A DNA stretch of 64,000 bases from Bacterioplanes sp. (GCA_014859445.1 JACUUC010000011.1:22254-86253), one strand, 5' to 3'; positions 47,766-57,624 are shown, counted from the first letter of the stretch. The notes: generated by a model not told the origin, from the letters alone. Made by a program: numbers and translations.

Positions 47766-50162
47766 ATGAAACACCCGCGAACGCCCTCGCTACGACGTCG
47801 CTTGGTGTTTATATCATTAATTACAACGGGCCTTGCGCTCATGTTGTCGAACATTGCCTTTATGGCGCTAGAATATTATTTGTCGGAGCAGGACAACGCC
47901 AAAAAACTGACCGTATTAAGCAACGTCATTGCCAGTCGCTCCACAGCGGCACTGGCGTTTAGTGATCAAGCCTTATTAATGAGCAATTTAGAGGCATTGC
48001 AAGCCGATAGCAGCATCATCCGCGCCTGTGTTTATAACGACAAACGACAACTCAGTGCCTTCTATCCCCGACAAAATCAGCAAGCCTGCCCACTTAACCA
48101 AGATGATTTACAGCGGCTGTATCGTAATAGCTTACCCGTTGAGACTGACATTCTTTTCAACAACCGCGCCATCGGTTATTTGTACATTGAAAGCAACCGT
48201 GCCGATTTAATTGCTCGATTTCAAACCTTTATTGTCTTTTCAGTTATCATTTTCATTGTCGGATTTTTACTTTCACGTTTGCTGGCAACTCGGTTAAAAA
48301 ATCTGATCGTCAGTCCTTTACAAAAGTTAGGAACAACGCTCAGCCAGATCATCCATAACCGCGACTTTTCGCTTCGCGCCCCAAAGCACAGCGGTGATGA
48401 ATTAGGCACGTTGGTGGATTTATTCAATGACTTACTGCAAGTCATCGAAGACGACAACCTGGCACTCAAAGCCAGCGAAGAACGCTTTCGGAAATTGACG
48501 GCCCTCTCGCCAGTCGGCATTTTCCAAATCGATGCGCTGCAAAATTTGGTTTACACCAACGATCGCTGGCGCGACATTCACAACATCGCCGAAGAGCACC
48601 CCTCTCTTTCTCGCTGGTTTGAGCGCATACACCCACAGGATGCTGACATGCTGAACCACGTCTGGCAGCACATGATCACCACAAAAGAGAGCATCACGGT
48701 AGAATTTCGTGTACAGCGTAATGATGGCAGTCATCTGTGGATTCATTTACTGGCGAGTGCTCTTCATAGCAGCGATGGTGAACTAATTGGCTATTTGGGC
48801 GCGACCTCAGACATATCCGAGTTAAAAGCCGCCCAACTGCAAATGGAAAATCTGGCCTTTTATGATCCGTTAACCGGATTGGCCAACCGTCGTTTATTCA
48901 AAAATCGTCTGGAAAAATCCGTCAAAACGGTTTTGCGAAATGGCTCTTCGACGGCCTTGATGTTTCTCGATATGGACCAGTTCAAACGCATCAATGACAC
49001 CCTAGGCCACGATGCCGGGGACGTATTATTAAAAGAAGTGGCCAAACGACTAGCCGCCACCGTGCGCGAGAACGATACGGTCTCTCGTATCGGCGGGGAT
49101 GAATTCACGATTTTATTAACCGATGTCCATCACGCGTCGGATGTACAAGTCGTCGCCGAAAAATTACTGCATGCGATGAGCAAACCGATTCGTATCAAGG
49201 GGCAAGACATCATTACCACGGTCAGTATTGGTATTACACTGACACCGGACGATTCGACCGATGCCAATACCCTAATGAAAAATGCGGACTTGGCCATGTA
49301 CCGCGCCAAAGAAATGGGGCGCAATACCTTCCAGTTTTATTCGGATGAAATGAACCACACCATCCTTGAGCATTTGGCTCTAGAAAAAGAGTTAAAAGAA
49401 GCCATTGCGCGAGAACAATTCAGTCTCGTGTTTCAACCCAAAATCAGTTTGCTCGATCAATCCGTCACCGGTGTCGAAACCCTCATTCGCTGGCAGCACC
49501 CAGAAAAAGGCATGATCACACCCGATCGTTTCATTCCCATTGCAGAAGAGACTGGGCTTATTCTTGATATTGGGGCATGGGTGTTAGAACAAAGCTGTCG
49601 TCAAATCAGCACATTAATGCGTGAAGCACTGCTACCTAGCACAGCAAAAGTGGCCGTGAACTTATCCGCGAAACAGTTCTCAGATCCGCGACTGATGCAG
49701 CACATTCAATATGTTTTGGACGTTTCAGGCATTCCAGCTCAGTGCCTAGAGCTGGAAATTACGGAAAGTACATTAATGGACGATGTCGAAATCGCCATTC
49801 GCATCATGCAAGAAATCAAGGCGCTGGGAGTTTCTATTGCGATTGATGATTTTGGTACGGGCTATTCCTCATTGTCGTACATCAAGCGTTTTCCCATCAA
49901 TGTACTGAAGGTGGATCGGTCCTTTGTGATGGATATCCCTACCGATGAGAATGACATGGCCATCACCGCCGCCGTGATTGCCATGGCTCATAAACTCAGC
50001 TTATCCGTGGTAGCCGAAGGCGTCGAAACGCAACAGCAGTGGGATTTCTTACACGACAATCAATGCGATGAAGGACAAGGCTATTTTTTGAGTCGCCCAC
50101 TCTCGTTAGCGCAGTTACACCAGTTTCTACAAGACCATCGGGCCATAGCAGGAAAACCGTAA
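47766..50162 (+). CDS. membrane CHASE8-HAMP-PAS-GGDEF-EAL cyclic-di-GMP enzyme
   Basis: The 798-residue protein has a membrane helix (about 14-36), a periplasmic CHASE8-type sensor (RSTAALAFSDQALLMSNL), a second helix (about 153-172), a HAMP segment, a PAS/PAC domain (about 238-357), GGDEF (about 362-530) and EAL (about 540-795). The cyclase motif is intact (RIGGDEF, 441-447), with an inhibitory I-site RENDTVSRI starting at R434. The EAL motif reads ETL (571-573), with the catalytic glutamate kept and other sites intact (NLSAKQF, ELEITES, IDDFGTGYSS, LKVDRSFV, EGVET). Both activities are possible; which dominates cannot be read. AAGGA lies eight bases before the start. Confidence 0.93.
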   Translation: MKHPRTPSLRRRLVFISLITTGLALMLSNIAFMALEYYLSEQDNAKKLTVLSNVIASRSTAALAFSDQALLMSNLEALQADSSIIRACVYNDKRQLSAFYPRQNQQACPLNQDDLQRLYRNSLPVETDILFNNRAIGYLYIESNRADLIARFQTFIVFSVIIFIVGFLLSRLLATRLKNLIVSPLQKLGTTLSQIIHNRDFSLRAPKHSGDELGTLVDLFNDLLQVIEDDNLALKASEERFRKLTALSPVGIFQIDALQNLVYTNDRWRDIHNIAEEHPSLSRWFERIHPQDADMLNHVWQHMITTKESITVEFRVQRNDGSHLWIHLLASALHSSDGELIGYLGATSDISELKAAQLQMENLAFYDPLTGLANRRLFKNRLEKSVKTVLRNGSSTALMFLDMDQFKRINDTLGHDAGDVLLKEVAKRLAATVRENDTVSRIGGDEFTILLTDVHHASDVQVVAEKLLHAMSKPIRIKGQDIITTVSIGITLTPDDSTDANTLMKNADLAMYRAKEMGRNTFQFYSDEMNHTILEHLALEKELKEAIAREQFSLVFQPKISLLDQSVTGVETLIRWQHPEKGMITPDRFIPIAEETGLILDIGAWVLEQSCRQISTLMREALLPSTAKVAVNLSAKQFSDPRLMQHIQYVLDVSGIPAQCLELEITESTLMDDVEIAIRIMQEIKALGVSIAIDDFGTGYSSLSYIKRFPINVLKVDRSFVMDIPTDENDMAITAAVIAMAHKLSLSVVAEGVETQQQWDFLHDNQCDEGQGYFLSRPLSLAQLHQFLQDHRAIAGKP

Positions 50163-50165
50163 CGC

Positions 50166-51215
50166 ATGATGACCCACCCTTTCGATTTCAGTGACACCAT
50201 TTTGGCATGGTACGAAGCGCACGGACGTAAACACCTACCTTGGCAACAGGACATCACCCCTTATCGGGTTTGGGTGTCTGAAATCATGCTGCAACAGACA
50301 CAAGTGACGACCGTTATTCCTTACTACCAGCGTTTTATGCAACGCTTTCCCACCGTACATCAGTTAGCGGCCGCCAGCCAAGATGACGTGTTGCACTTAT
50401 GGACGGGCCTTGGCTACTACGCTCGGGGTCGCAATTTGCATGCCGCCGCCCAACACATTGTGACCCAGTGGCAAGGCAACTTTCCCCGTAGCATTGATCA
50501 ACTCACAGAGTTACCCGGCATAGGTCGCTCAACCGCTGGTGCCATTGCATCGATCAGCATGGGCATGCGCGCACCGATCTTAGACGGTAATGTGAAGCGC
50601 GTACTGACACGATTTTTTGCCATTGAGGGGTGGCCAGGAATCAGTGCCATCAATCAGCAGTTGTGGGACATTGCGGAAGCACTCACACCCGATCACAGCC
50701 ACCAGCAATACACACAGGCAATGATGGACATGGGAGCCACGGTCTGTACTCGCAGCAAACCCGCCTGTGGCCTTTGCCCATTACAACCGCAGTGCCAAGG
50801 TTATGCCAGCGGCCAACCGGTACAATATCCACATCGCAAGCCAAAAAAAGAAAAACCCGAAAAAACGACCTATTTACTGATGCTGGAACACCCCAACGGC
50901 AGTCAGCTACTACAGCAACGACCGCAATCCGGTATTTGGGGGGGCTTATGGAGCTTTCCCGAAACGCAAGATCCTCAACAGGCTGCAATTCTCGCTGAAC
51001 ACATAGTGGGAATGCACGTCACGGACATAGAATTTCTACCGTCGTTTCGTCACACCTTCAGCCATTATCATTTGCACATTCATCCCATTCGTTTGCGCAT
51101 ACCCACGACATCATCATTGCACGAACAGCCAGCGGGTTATCAATGGTATGATCCTCAACAACCAAGCTCATTGGGGTTAGCCGCACCGGTAAAAGCCCTA
51201 TTGCATTCACGTTAA
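50166..51215 (+). CDS. mutY: A/G-specific adenine DNA glycosylase
   Basis: It removes adenine mispaired with 8-oxoguanine. The 349-residue length matches E. coli (350). The helix-hairpin-helix [15 protein letters not shown], the catalytic aspartate in [12 protein letters not shown] and the 4Fe-4S cysteines ([17 protein letters not shown]) are intact, followed by a C-terminal NUDIX-like 8-oxoG recognition domain (WGGLWSFPE). A second ATG lies immediately after the first. It starts three bases after the GGDEF-EAL gene and is followed closely by yggX, the common mutY-yggX pair. Confidence 0.96.
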   Translation: MMTHPFDFSDTILAWYEAHGRKHLPWQQDITPYRVWVSEIMLQQTQVTTVIPYYQRFMQRFPTVHQLAAASQDDVLHLWTGLGYYARGRNLHAAAQHIVTQWQGNFPRSIDQLTELPGIGRSTAGAIASISMGMRAPILDGNVKRVLTRFFAIEGWPGISAINQQLWDIAEALTPDHSHQQYTQAMMDMGATVCTRSKPACGLCPLQPQCQGYASGQPVQYPHRKPKKEKPEKTTYLLMLEHPNGSQLLQQRPQSGIWGGLWSFPETQDPQQAAILAEHIVGMHVTDIEFLPSFRHTFSHYHLHIHPIRLRIPTTSSLHEQPAGYQWYDPQQPSSLGLAAPVKALLHSR

Positions 51216-51231
51216 GCGCGAAGGAGACGTT

Positions 51232-51510
51232 ATGACTCGCACGGTATTCTGTCAAAAATTCCAGCAAGAATTGCCCGGTTTAAACACGCCACCATTCCCA
51301 GGCCCTAAGGGTGACGAGCTGTTCGCGACGGTGTCACAGCAGGCTTGGGACGAGTGGACGCAACATCAAACCCGGTTGATCAATGAAAAACACTTGAACA
51401 TGATTGATCCGAAAGCACGGAAATATTTGAACGAGCAACGCGAAAAATTCTTGAGTGGTGAGTCATTCGACCAAGCCGAAGGCTATGTTCCTGAAAATAA
51501 AGATAAATAA
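51232..51510 (+). CDS. yggX: YggX, Fe(II)-trafficking/oxidative damage protein
   Basis: The 92-residue protein (E. coli 91) protects iron-sulfur enzymes, including MutY, from oxidation. The conserved C7 is present (TRTVFCQKF), with [11 protein letters not shown] and [18 protein letters not shown] lies six bases before the start. It is 16 bases after mutY, so probably co-transcribed. Confidence 0.95.
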   Translation: MTRTVFCQKFQQELPGLNTPPFPGPKGDELFATVSQQAWDEWTQHQTRLINEKHLNMIDPKARKYLNEQREKFLSGESFDQAEGYVPENKDK

Positions 51511-51524
51511 TCCAAAAAAGACGC

Positions 51525-51553
51525 TTGACAGACTGCCATACAAACGGTTTAAT
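51525..51553 (+). promoter_or_regulatory. promoter of tRNA-Phe
   Basis: A perfect -35 TTGACA (51525-51530) and -10 TTTAAT (51548-51553) are 17 bases apart, about 40 bases before the tRNA. A GC-rich discriminator (ACGCGCC) follows the -10, typical of stringently controlled stable-RNA promoters. Confidence 0.85.
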
Positions 51554-51593
51554 ACGCGCCATTCGACGAACACTAAACAGTGTTTAACGAGTA

Positions 51594-51669
51594 GCCCAGA
51601 TAGCTCAGTCGGTAGAGCAGGGGATTGAAAATCCCCGTGTCGGTGGTTCGATTCCGCCTCTGGGCACCA
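51594..51669 (+). tRNA. tRNA-Phe, anticodon GAA
   Basis: A 76-base cloverleaf includes the encoded CCA end. Acceptor arms GCCCAGA and TCTGGGC pair fully, the D loop has AGTCGGTA, the anticodon loop is ATTGAAAAT with GAA, and the T loop is TTCGATT. It differs from E. coli tRNA-Phe mainly by compensated changes in the acceptor and T stems. Confidence 0.98.
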
Positions 51670-51675
51670 TTATTC

Positions 51676-51707
51676 AAAAGCCTGAATGGTTACATTCAGG
51701 CTTTTTT
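51676..51707 (+). terminator. rho-independent terminator of tRNA-Phe
   Basis: AAGCCTGAATG (51678-51688) pairs with CATTCAGGCTT around GTTA, followed by six T residues. It begins seven bases after the tRNA end. Confidence 0.9.
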
Positions 51708-51738
51708 GTTGCCTACTCATTCGTCAAATACAACCCAT

Positions 51739-51772
51739 AAAAAAACCCACGTCGCCATCAACGACATGGGTT
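51739..51772 (-). terminator. rho-independent terminator of the 45-residue gene
   Basis: On the minus strand AACCCATGTCG and CGACGTGGGTT (51762-51772 and 51744-51754) pair with one G-U and are followed by a run of T residues. It lies 34 bases after the small gene's stop, evidence that a real transcript ends here. Confidence 0.85.
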
Positions 51773-51806
51773 AAGCATCAACGTCATCAGCATAATCAAT
51801 TCAGCA

Positions 51807-51944
51807 TTAGGATGACATACCCGCCAGCAACGCCAATACCAACACAAACAACAACAAGCCGACGCTCATGGCAGCACCCATGCTGTGGATGGTACGGATT
51901 TCTTTGCGACTCAATTCAGGCTCTAATTGCATTACAGGTTTCAT
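51807..51944 (-). CDS. 45-residue single-pass membrane protein
   Basis: A short frame encodes a 45-residue protein. Residues 1-20 are polar and charged (QLEPELSRKEIRTIHS) and residues about 26-43 form one strong membrane helix rich in leucine and valine. A GGGG-containing weak ribosome site lies six bases before the ATG. The frame is followed by a clear terminator. I do not recognise the family. The orientation is opposite to tRNA-Phe and the same as the hydrolase gene that follows on the right. I infer an inner-membrane microprotein; no function is proposed. Confidence 0.6.
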   Translation of the reverse strand: MKPVMQLEPELSRKEIRTIHSMGAAMSVGLLLFVLVLALLAGMSS

Positions 51945-52045
51945 AGATCGCCCCACACAATAACCACTCATATAGTATGAGTTTACGCGTACCGATCATC
52001 AAAGACTGCGCTTTTTTGTAGTGAACGTGTTTGCTTTTGTAAGCA

Positions 52046-52912
52046 CTAAAAACGGGCGTTTAAATACGCACACACAGCGTCAATTTGCTCATCGGCCATC
52101 AACATCGGAGCGTGCCCAACACCCGCAAAGGTGACACTGTCGGTGCGCGGCCGCTGACGCATTTGTTGAACCTGCTGAGCACTGAGTAAATCGGAGTCTT
52201 GCCCATGCAGCACGAAGACATCGCATACCACGGCCAGCCAGATCGCCGTCAAATCCACATCACTATTCAGTCCGACCAACGGCTGGGCGATGTCAGGGTC
52301 ATATTTCAACAGCCAGCGCTCACCGTCTCGTTCTACGCCATGCTCCGCCAAAAAGCGCCACTGCTCGTCCGTTAGTGGGCCGAATGGCTTTGCGACTCGA
52401 CGCAGATAACGCTCAACCTCATCCAGATTGGCAAAATCATCAGCCAGACCAACATATTGTGATAAACGCTGTAATGCGGCGAGTGGTATGACCGGTCCAA
52501 CATCGTTCATGATTAAGTAACGAATGGGTGATAACGGCGCCGCTGCCATCATCATGCCAATCAGACCGCCCATGGAGGTTCCTAGCCAAGCAATCTGGCG
52601 ATGGCCGCTGCACGACAAAATATGGGTGATAAATTGCTGCATTTGCTGAACATATAGTGGATAACCATATTGCTCAGCAGATTGCATCCAATCACTGTCA
52701 CCACGCCCAAGTATATCCACGGTATAGACGCAATAGCGCTCCGCCAAAACACGAGCAATCGCATCAAAGTCATGGCGATTGCGTGTTAAGCCATGAACAC
52801 AAACCACAATCGGTGCGCGCGGGTTGGTATACCAGCAATCATAGGTCATGCACTTTTGCCCCTCGAGGGTGTGCACCGACAAAGTCTGCGTGGTGGTGGT
52901 CACGGTCGCCAT
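52046..52912 (-). CDS. alpha/beta hydrolase
   Basis: The 288-residue protein has the hydrolase fold with an oxyanion region VCVHGLTRNRHDF, nucleophile S113 in GTSMGG, a catalytic aspartate in VLHGQDSDLL and histidine in GVGHAPML. The cap region is typical of small esterases and lipase-like enzymes. No signal peptide is present. The ATG at 52912 is seven bases after AAGGAG; an upstream in-frame ATG lacks a site. It is downstream of argS and the SPOR gene on the same strand. Substrate unknown. Confidence 0.85.
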   Translation of the reverse strand: MATVTTTTQTLSVHTLEGQKCMTYDCWYTNPRAPIVVCVHGLTRNRHDFDAIARVLAERYCVYTVDILGRGDSDWMQSAEQYGYPLYVQQMQQFITHILSCSGHRQIAWLGTSMGGLIGMMMAAAPLSPIRYLIMNDVGPVIPLAALQRLSQYVGLADDFANLDEVERYLRRVAKPFGPLTDEQWRFLAEHGVERDGERWLLKYDPDIAQPLVGLNSDVDLTAIWLAVVCDVFVLHGQDSDLLSAQQVQQMRQRPRTDSVTFAGVGHAPMLMADEQIDAVCAYLNARF

Positions 52913-52969
52913 CGACAATCTCCTTGTCTGTAAGGGAATCCAATCCACTACTAACGGAAAAGTGGATCG

Positions 52970-53503
52970 CTAAGGGGCAACAACGGGCTGACGCACCACC
53001 ATCGCGGAAATATTTTTGCTGGCCAACACATCTTGTGCGCGACTCATGGCCGAACGATCAGTAAATGGCCCAACCATGACCCGATGCCAAGGATTGCCAT
53101 TCACTTCGACCGGTTGTCGATAAGCCGTTAACCCTTCGAGCAATAATTCCGCACGCATACGCTCCGCGTCTTGCTCAGAACGGAACGATCCGGCCTGCAA
53201 ACGAAACTCATATTGAGTGGAGGCGTCACGCGGCGTGGAGCGGTAGACCTCGACCTCAGGGACCTCCACCTTTTTTTGCTCAAGCATGCGATAGAATTCA
53301 AAATTCATCTTCGGCGGTTCAGGTTGCTGGGCAACCGGAACATTCTCACGCTGGAATGCGCGCTTTGCTTGTTCTTTTACCGATGGTAAATCTTGCGATG
53401 CCGGCACGCTACTGAGATACAAAACGAATCCGATAAACGCCAATACCAGCGCAGGTGTGGTAATCCACACCCACTTAGGAATACGACTGTTGTGTTCTGC
53501 CAT
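52970..53503 (-). CDS. SPOR-domain, FtsN-like membrane protein
   Basis: The 177-residue protein has a short cytoplasmic N terminus, one membrane helix (about 11-31), a linker, and a C-terminal SPOR domain (about 95-170: FRLQAGSFRSEQDAERMRAEL, WHRVMVGPFTDR). SPOR domains bind glycan strands lacking stem peptides at division sites. The helix preceded by KWVW and the position right after argS are shared with pseudomonad FtsN-like proteins. It is shorter than E. coli FtsN (319), so equivalence is inferred. Confidence 0.85.
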   Translation of the reverse strand: MAEHNSRIPKWVWITTPALVLAFIGFVLYLSSVPASQDLPSVKEQAKRAFQRENVPVAQQPEPPKMNFEFYRMLEQKKVEVPEVEVYRSTPRDASTQYEFRLQAGSFRSEQDAERMRAELLLEGLTAYRQPVEVNGNPWHRVMVGPFTDRSAMSRAQDVLASKNISAMVVRQPVVAP

Positions 53504-53526
53504 GACGTTGTCCTTTACTCTATGAG

Positions 53527-55212
53527 TTACATTACTTCTGGGGCAGTTAAGCCCAACAACGTTAAACCATTGGCCAACACTTGGCGTACCGCATAAGCCA
53601 ATGTTAGGCGTGCATTACGTACTTCGCTGTCATCCACCAGCGTTTTTTCAGAGTTGTAATATGTGTGGAAATCGCCAGCCAACTCACGCAAATAATTGGC
53701 TACTTGATGAGGCTCATGCTGCGCTGCCGCATTGTTCACCACTTCGGGGAAGCGTCCTAGCAAGACCACCAAGTCTTTTTCCGCATCCAGTGCGAGTGAC
53801 GATAGCGCGGCCAAGCCATCGCTGACATGCCAAGATCCAGATTGCTCAGCCAACTTACGGAAAATAGAACACACCCGAGCGTGTGCGTATTGGATGTAAT
53901 ACACCGGATTATCCGACGATTGCGAGCGCGCCAAATCAATATCAAACGTCAACTGACTATCGGCCTTACGAGCAACCAAGAAGTAACGTGTCGCATCGCG
54001 ACCTACTTCATCAATCAAATCACGCAAGGTCACGTAACTGCCCGCGCGCTTGGAAATTTTAACCTCTTCCCCGCCACGCATGACGGTGACCATTTGATGT
54101 AACACATAATCCGGCCAACCTGTCGGGATGTCCGCCTGTAACGCTTGCAGCCCTGCACGAACACGGGTGATGGTACTGTGGTGGTCTGCGCCTTGCTCAT
54201 TCACCACGCGAGCAAAGCCGCGCTGCCACTTGTCGAGGTGGTAGGCGACATCAGGCACAAAATACGTATAGCCGCCGTCTTTTTTACGCATCACTCGGTC
54301 TTTGTCATCACCGAAATCGGTGGTGCGCAACCACAATGCTCCCCCATCTTCGTAGGTGTAACCATTGGCAATCAAACGCTCGACAGCTGCGTCCACTTTG
54401 CCATCGTCATACAAAGATGATTCGAGAAAATAGACATCAAAATTGACATCGAATGCTTTTAGATCCAAATCTTGCTCACGCCGCAAATACGCGACGGCAA
54501 AATGACGAATGGCCTCTAAGTCATCGGCATTACCCGTACCGGTAAACTGCTGATCTTCCGATTGCACAGTGTCACCGCGCATAAAACTGTCAGCCAGCTC
54601 AACGATATACTCGCCACGATAGCCATCTTCTGGCCAGCGCTCATCGTCGGGCGTTAAACCTTGGCAACGCGCCTGAACCGACAACGCCAAATTATTGATT
54701 TGGGCACCCGCATCGTTGTAGTAAAACTCACGCGTTACCTGCCAACCGGTTGCCTCCAATAAGCGACAAATACTGTCACCAACCGCGGCACCTCGGCCAT
54801 GACCAATGTGTAATGGTCCTGTGGGATTCGCAGAAACAAACTCAACCTGCACAAGACGACCTGCTCCTGTGCTGTTATGGCCATAACGCTCACCTTGCTC
54901 GATGACTTGCGTGACCAAGGCCTGAGTCGACGCATCACTCAGGTAAAAATTGATAAAACCAGGGCCTGCAATATCCGTTTTTTCAACCAAAGCGGAGACT
55001 GGCAGCGCATTGACGATCAGTTGTGCTAACTCGCGCGGATTTTTCGCCGCTGGCTTGGCAAGCATCAGCGCTAAATTGGTGGCTAGGTCACCGTGAGCTT
55101 TATCTCGAGTGTTTTCAACTTGAATAGACACACTGAGCTCAGAAGGCAACACACCGTCGTCTTGCAAAGTCGCAACCGCCGCTGATAACAGCTCGATAAT
55201 TTGGGGTTTCAT
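53527..55212 (-). CDS. argS: arginyl-tRNA synthetase
   Basis: A class-I synthetase, 561 residues, close to E. coli ArgS (577). The HIGH motif is in [13 protein letters not shown] and the KMSKS-like motif is [12 protein letters not shown]. The anticodon-binding domain ends in [13 protein letters not shown] use the ATG at 55212, which gives the conserved N terminus MKPQIIELL; the open frame extends 27 codons further without conservation. The ribosome site is weak. It is first of argS - SPOR - hydrolase. Confidence 0.96.
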   Translation of the reverse strand: MKPQIIELLSAAVATLQDDGVLPSELSVSIQVENTRDKAHGDLATNLALMLAKPAAKNPRELAQLIVNALPVSALVEKTDIAGPGFINFYLSDASTQALVTQVIEQGERYGHNSTGAGRLVQVEFVSANPTGPLHIGHGRGAAVGDSICRLLEATGWQVTREFYYNDAGAQINNLALSVQARCQGLTPDDERWPEDGYRGEYIVELADSFMRGDTVQSEDQQFTGTGNADDLEAIRHFAVAYLRREQDLDLKAFDVNFDVYFLESSLYDDGKVDAAVERLIANGYTYEDGGALWLRTTDFGDDKDRVMRKKDGGYTYFVPDVAYHLDKWQRGFARVVNEQGADHHSTITRVRAGLQALQADIPTGWPDYVLHQMVTVMRGGEEVKISKRAGSYVTLRDLIDEVGRDATRYFLVARKADSQLTFDIDLARSQSSDNPVYYIQYAHARVCSIFRKLAEQSGSWHVSDGLAALSSLALDAEKDLVVLLGRFPEVVNNAAAQHEPHQVANYLRELAGDFHTYYNSEKTLVDDSEVRNARLTLAYAVRQVLANGLTLLGLTAPEVM

Positions 55213-55360
55213 AGGAAAAAAATGGCCTGATAAAGAATGGTTCAATTGAAAAGGATTATCGCAAAAATGGTTGCCAAGGTGAAGGTAAGTCATGTTTCTG
55301 CATGGAGTTTGTGCACAAACATAGAGTTATGAGCAGGTTATCGCCAAAATTCACACAGAG

Positions 55361-55369
55361 TTATCCACA
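55361..55369 (+). promoter_or_regulatory. perfect DnaA box
   Basis: TTATCCACA, an exact consensus DnaA box, in the argS-ilvD gap. Confidence 0.5.
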
Positions 55370-55569
55370 GAAAAGGCGTGCGATATCGCGCATCTGCACT
55401 GTGCATTTATCACAACTATCGAAGCATTACCAGATGTAAGACAAGCCACAAATCTCTTGCATTTCAGCTTGGTTCATGGATTTGCGGATCATTTCATACG
55501 GTCGTTTAAAATTTCACCGATTTAACCTTAATGGCCGTGTCATCGCACCTAGCGCACGGTATCCCATAC

Positions 55570-55590
55570 TTATCCAAAATCTTATCCACA
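55570..55590 (+). promoter_or_regulatory. tandem DnaA boxes, one imperfect and one perfect
   Basis: TTATCCAAA (55570-55578, one mismatch) and TTATCCACA (55582-55590, perfect) are 12 bases apart on the same strand. Confidence 0.5.
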
Positions 55591-55687
55591 GAAACATGGG
55601 ATAAAAGCCATTCATCAACTATCAACGCTCTCTCGGTAAAACCTAGTGTTTTTGTCGGATTAAGGCGCTGTTTTAGCACTCCGCGTT

Positions 55688-55696
55688 TGCTACAAT
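55688..55696 (+). promoter_or_regulatory. candidate extended -10 promoter of ilvD
   Basis: TGCTACAAT is an extended -10 element ending 32 bases before ilvD. The -35 region is weak (CTGTTT at 17-base spacing). Confidence 0.45.
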
Positions 55697-55728
55697 GTCT
55701 ACTGCTTTTACCAACAGTGAGTGAGACC

Positions 55729-57564
55729 ATGCCTGAGTATCGTTCTAAGACCTCCACCGCCGGGCGCAATATGGCGGGCGCACGCGCGCTATGGCGCGCA
55801 ACGGGAATGAAAGATGAGGATTTTCATAAGCCCATTATTGCTATCGCCAACTCCTTTACCCAATTCGTACCAGGGCATGTCCATCTAAAAGACATGGGAC
55901 AACTCGTTGCGCGTGAAATTGAGAAAGCCGGTGGTGTCGCGAAAGAATTCAACACCATCGCCGTGGATGATGGCATTGCCATGGGGCATGATGGCATGCT
56001 GTACAGTCTGCCCTCACGCGAAATCATTGCCGACTCCGTCGAGTACATGGTGAATGCGCACTGTGCTGATGCGTTGGTGTGCATTTCCAATTGCGATAAA
56101 ATCACCCCAGGAATGTTGATGGCCGCACTGCGCTTAAATATTCCGGTGGTATTTGTCTCTGGCGGCCCCATGGAAGCCGGCAAAACCAAACTCTCCGAAC
56201 ATAAGCTGGACTTAGTAGACGCCATGGTCATCGCTGCCGATGACAATGCAACGGACGAAGAAGTCGCAGAATACGAACGCAGCGCCTGCCCGACCTGCGG
56301 CTCATGCTCAGGCATGTTTACGGCCAACTCCATGAACTGCTTAACCGAAGCCATTGGTTTGTCTCTACCCGGTAATGGTACGGTATTGGCGACACACAGT
56401 GACCGTGAGCAGCTGTTCTTAGAAGCCGCTCGCATCATCGTGAAAAACGCCAAACGTTACTATGAAGACAATGACGAGTCGGTATTGCCTCGCTCCATTG
56501 CCAACTTCAAAGCATTTGAAAACGCCATCACCCTGGACGTTGTCATGGGGGGCTCGACGAATACTATTCTGCATTTGCTGGCTGCCGCACAAGAAGCTGA
56601 AGTTGATTTTGATTTGAAAGACATCGATCGCCTCAGTCGCGTTGTCCCACAGCTGTGTAAAGTGGCACCCAATTCACCGAAATACCATATTGAAGATGTG
56701 CATCGTGCCGGTGGTATCATGGGTATTTTAGGTGAAATCGAACGCGCTGGCTTACTGCATGCTGACTTACCAACCGTGCACAGCAACACCATGCTGGAAG
56801 CGCTGGAAAAATGGGACATCATGCGTAATCCAACGCCAGAAGTGGTCGAATTTTATAAAGCAGGGCCTGCAGGTATTCCAACACAAACGGCGTTTAGCCA
56901 AAGCACCCGTTGGCCAACACTGGATGGCGATCGCGCCACTGGCTGTATCCGCGACTTAGAACATGCCTATTCGTTAGAAGGTGGCTTAGCGGTGTTGTAC
57001 GGAAACATCGCTGAAGATGGCTGTGTGGTAAAAACCGCCGGCGTCGATGAGTCGATTCATGTGTTTGAAGGAAAAGCCAAAATCTTTGAATCACAAGATA
57101 GTGCGGTAAAAGGCATTTTAGCCGACGAGGTCGTCGCAGGCGATGTGGTGATCATTCGCTACGAAGGCCCCAAAGGCGGCCCAGGCATGCAAGAAATGTT
57201 GTATCCGACCTCCTATCTGAAATCCAAAGGCTTGGGGAAAGACTGTGCGTTGCTGACGGACGGTCGCTTTTCAGGCGGTACGTCTGGCCTGTCGATCGGT
57301 CACGCCTCGCCGGAAGCCGCTTCAGGTGGTGCCATCGGTTTACTGAAAGATGGTGACCCGATTAAAATCGACATACCCAATCGCAGTATTAATGTTCTAC
57401 TGTCGGATGAAGAACTGGCAACCCGTCGTGCAGAACAAGACGCAATTGGCTGGAAACCCGTTGAGGAACGTCCACGCAAAGTGAGTACTGCCCTCAAAGC
57501 GTATGCGAAGTTCGCCACCAGCGCGGACAAAGGTGCCGTACGCGATAAAGCGTTACTCGATTAA
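55729..57564 (+). CDS. ilvD: dihydroxy-acid dehydratase
   Basis: It dehydrates dihydroxy acids in valine and isoleucine synthesis, using an iron-sulfur cluster. The 611-residue length matches E. coli IlvD (616). Cluster and catalytic regions are intact: [34 protein letters not shown] and the C-terminal [16 protein letters not shown]. The ATG at 55729 gives the conserved start [20 protein letters not shown]. The frame is open for 66 codons upstream but without homology. It stands alone, convergent with the HD-GYP gene. Confidence 0.96.
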   Translation: MPEYRSKTSTAGRNMAGARALWRATGMKDEDFHKPIIAIANSFTQFVPGHVHLKDMGQLVAREIEKAGGVAKEFNTIAVDDGIAMGHDGMLYSLPSREIIADSVEYMVNAHCADALVCISNCDKITPGMLMAALRLNIPVVFVSGGPMEAGKTKLSEHKLDLVDAMVIAADDNATDEEVAEYERSACPTCGSCSGMFTANSMNCLTEAIGLSLPGNGTVLATHSDREQLFLEAARIIVKNAKRYYEDNDESVLPRSIANFKAFENAITLDVVMGGSTNTILHLLAAAQEAEVDFDLKDIDRLSRVVPQLCKVAPNSPKYHIEDVHRAGGIMGILGEIERAGLLHADLPTVHSNTMLEALEKWDIMRNPTPEVVEFYKAGPAGIPTQTAFSQSTRWPTLDGDRATGCIRDLEHAYSLEGGLAVLYGNIAEDGCVVKTAGVDESIHVFEGKAKIFESQDSAVKGILADEVVAGDVVIIRYEGPKGGPGMQEMLYPTSYLKSKGLGKDCALLTDGRFSGGTSGLSIGHASPEAASGGAIGLLKDGDPIKIDIPNRSINVLLSDEELATRRAEQDAIGWKPVEERPRKVSTALKAYAKFATSADKGAVRDKALLD

Positions 57565-57581
57565 ACCGCCACGCGCCGCTG

Positions 57582-57624
57582 TTTAGGGTAGCGATGTCAC
57601 ATCACAGTGCATCGTTACCCTGAA
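57582..57624. terminator. candidate bidirectional hairpin between ilvD and the HD-GYP gene
   Basis: GGGTAGCGATG (57586-57596) pairs with CATCGTTACCC (57610-57620) with one G-U, extendable to about 15 pairs. It overlaps the HD-GYP stop codon. There is no T tract on either side. Confidence 0.4.

Larger units (their letters stand above)
55213..55728. other. 516-base gene-poor region between argS and ilvD
   Basis: No convincing protein gene lies here. The stretch holds both divergent promoters, two perfect DnaA boxes and one near match, a perfect palindrome TTTGTGCACAAA (55308-55319), and another GCGATATCGC (55380-55389). On the minus strand two short frames look protein-like: one ending at 55506 (with PCARCDD) and one at 55427-55492 (21 residues after an in-frame stop). 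They could be the remains of a frameshifted small gene. Confidence 0.6.

Noticed and set aside
55695..55724. Nine-codon leader peptide frame before ilvD as an attenuator
   Set aside because: It lacks runs of isoleucine, leucine or valine codons, and no terminator/antiterminator pair is visible.
55506..55769. 87-residue minus-strand frame as an intact gene overlapping the ilvD start
   Set aside because: It would have to begin inside or at the ilvD start codon, has no ribosome site and no recognised homology. I keep only the idea of a remnant as a finding.
55824..56453. 209-residue minus-strand frame opposite ilvD
   Set aside because: Serine/methionine-rich antisense shadow of a conserved gene.
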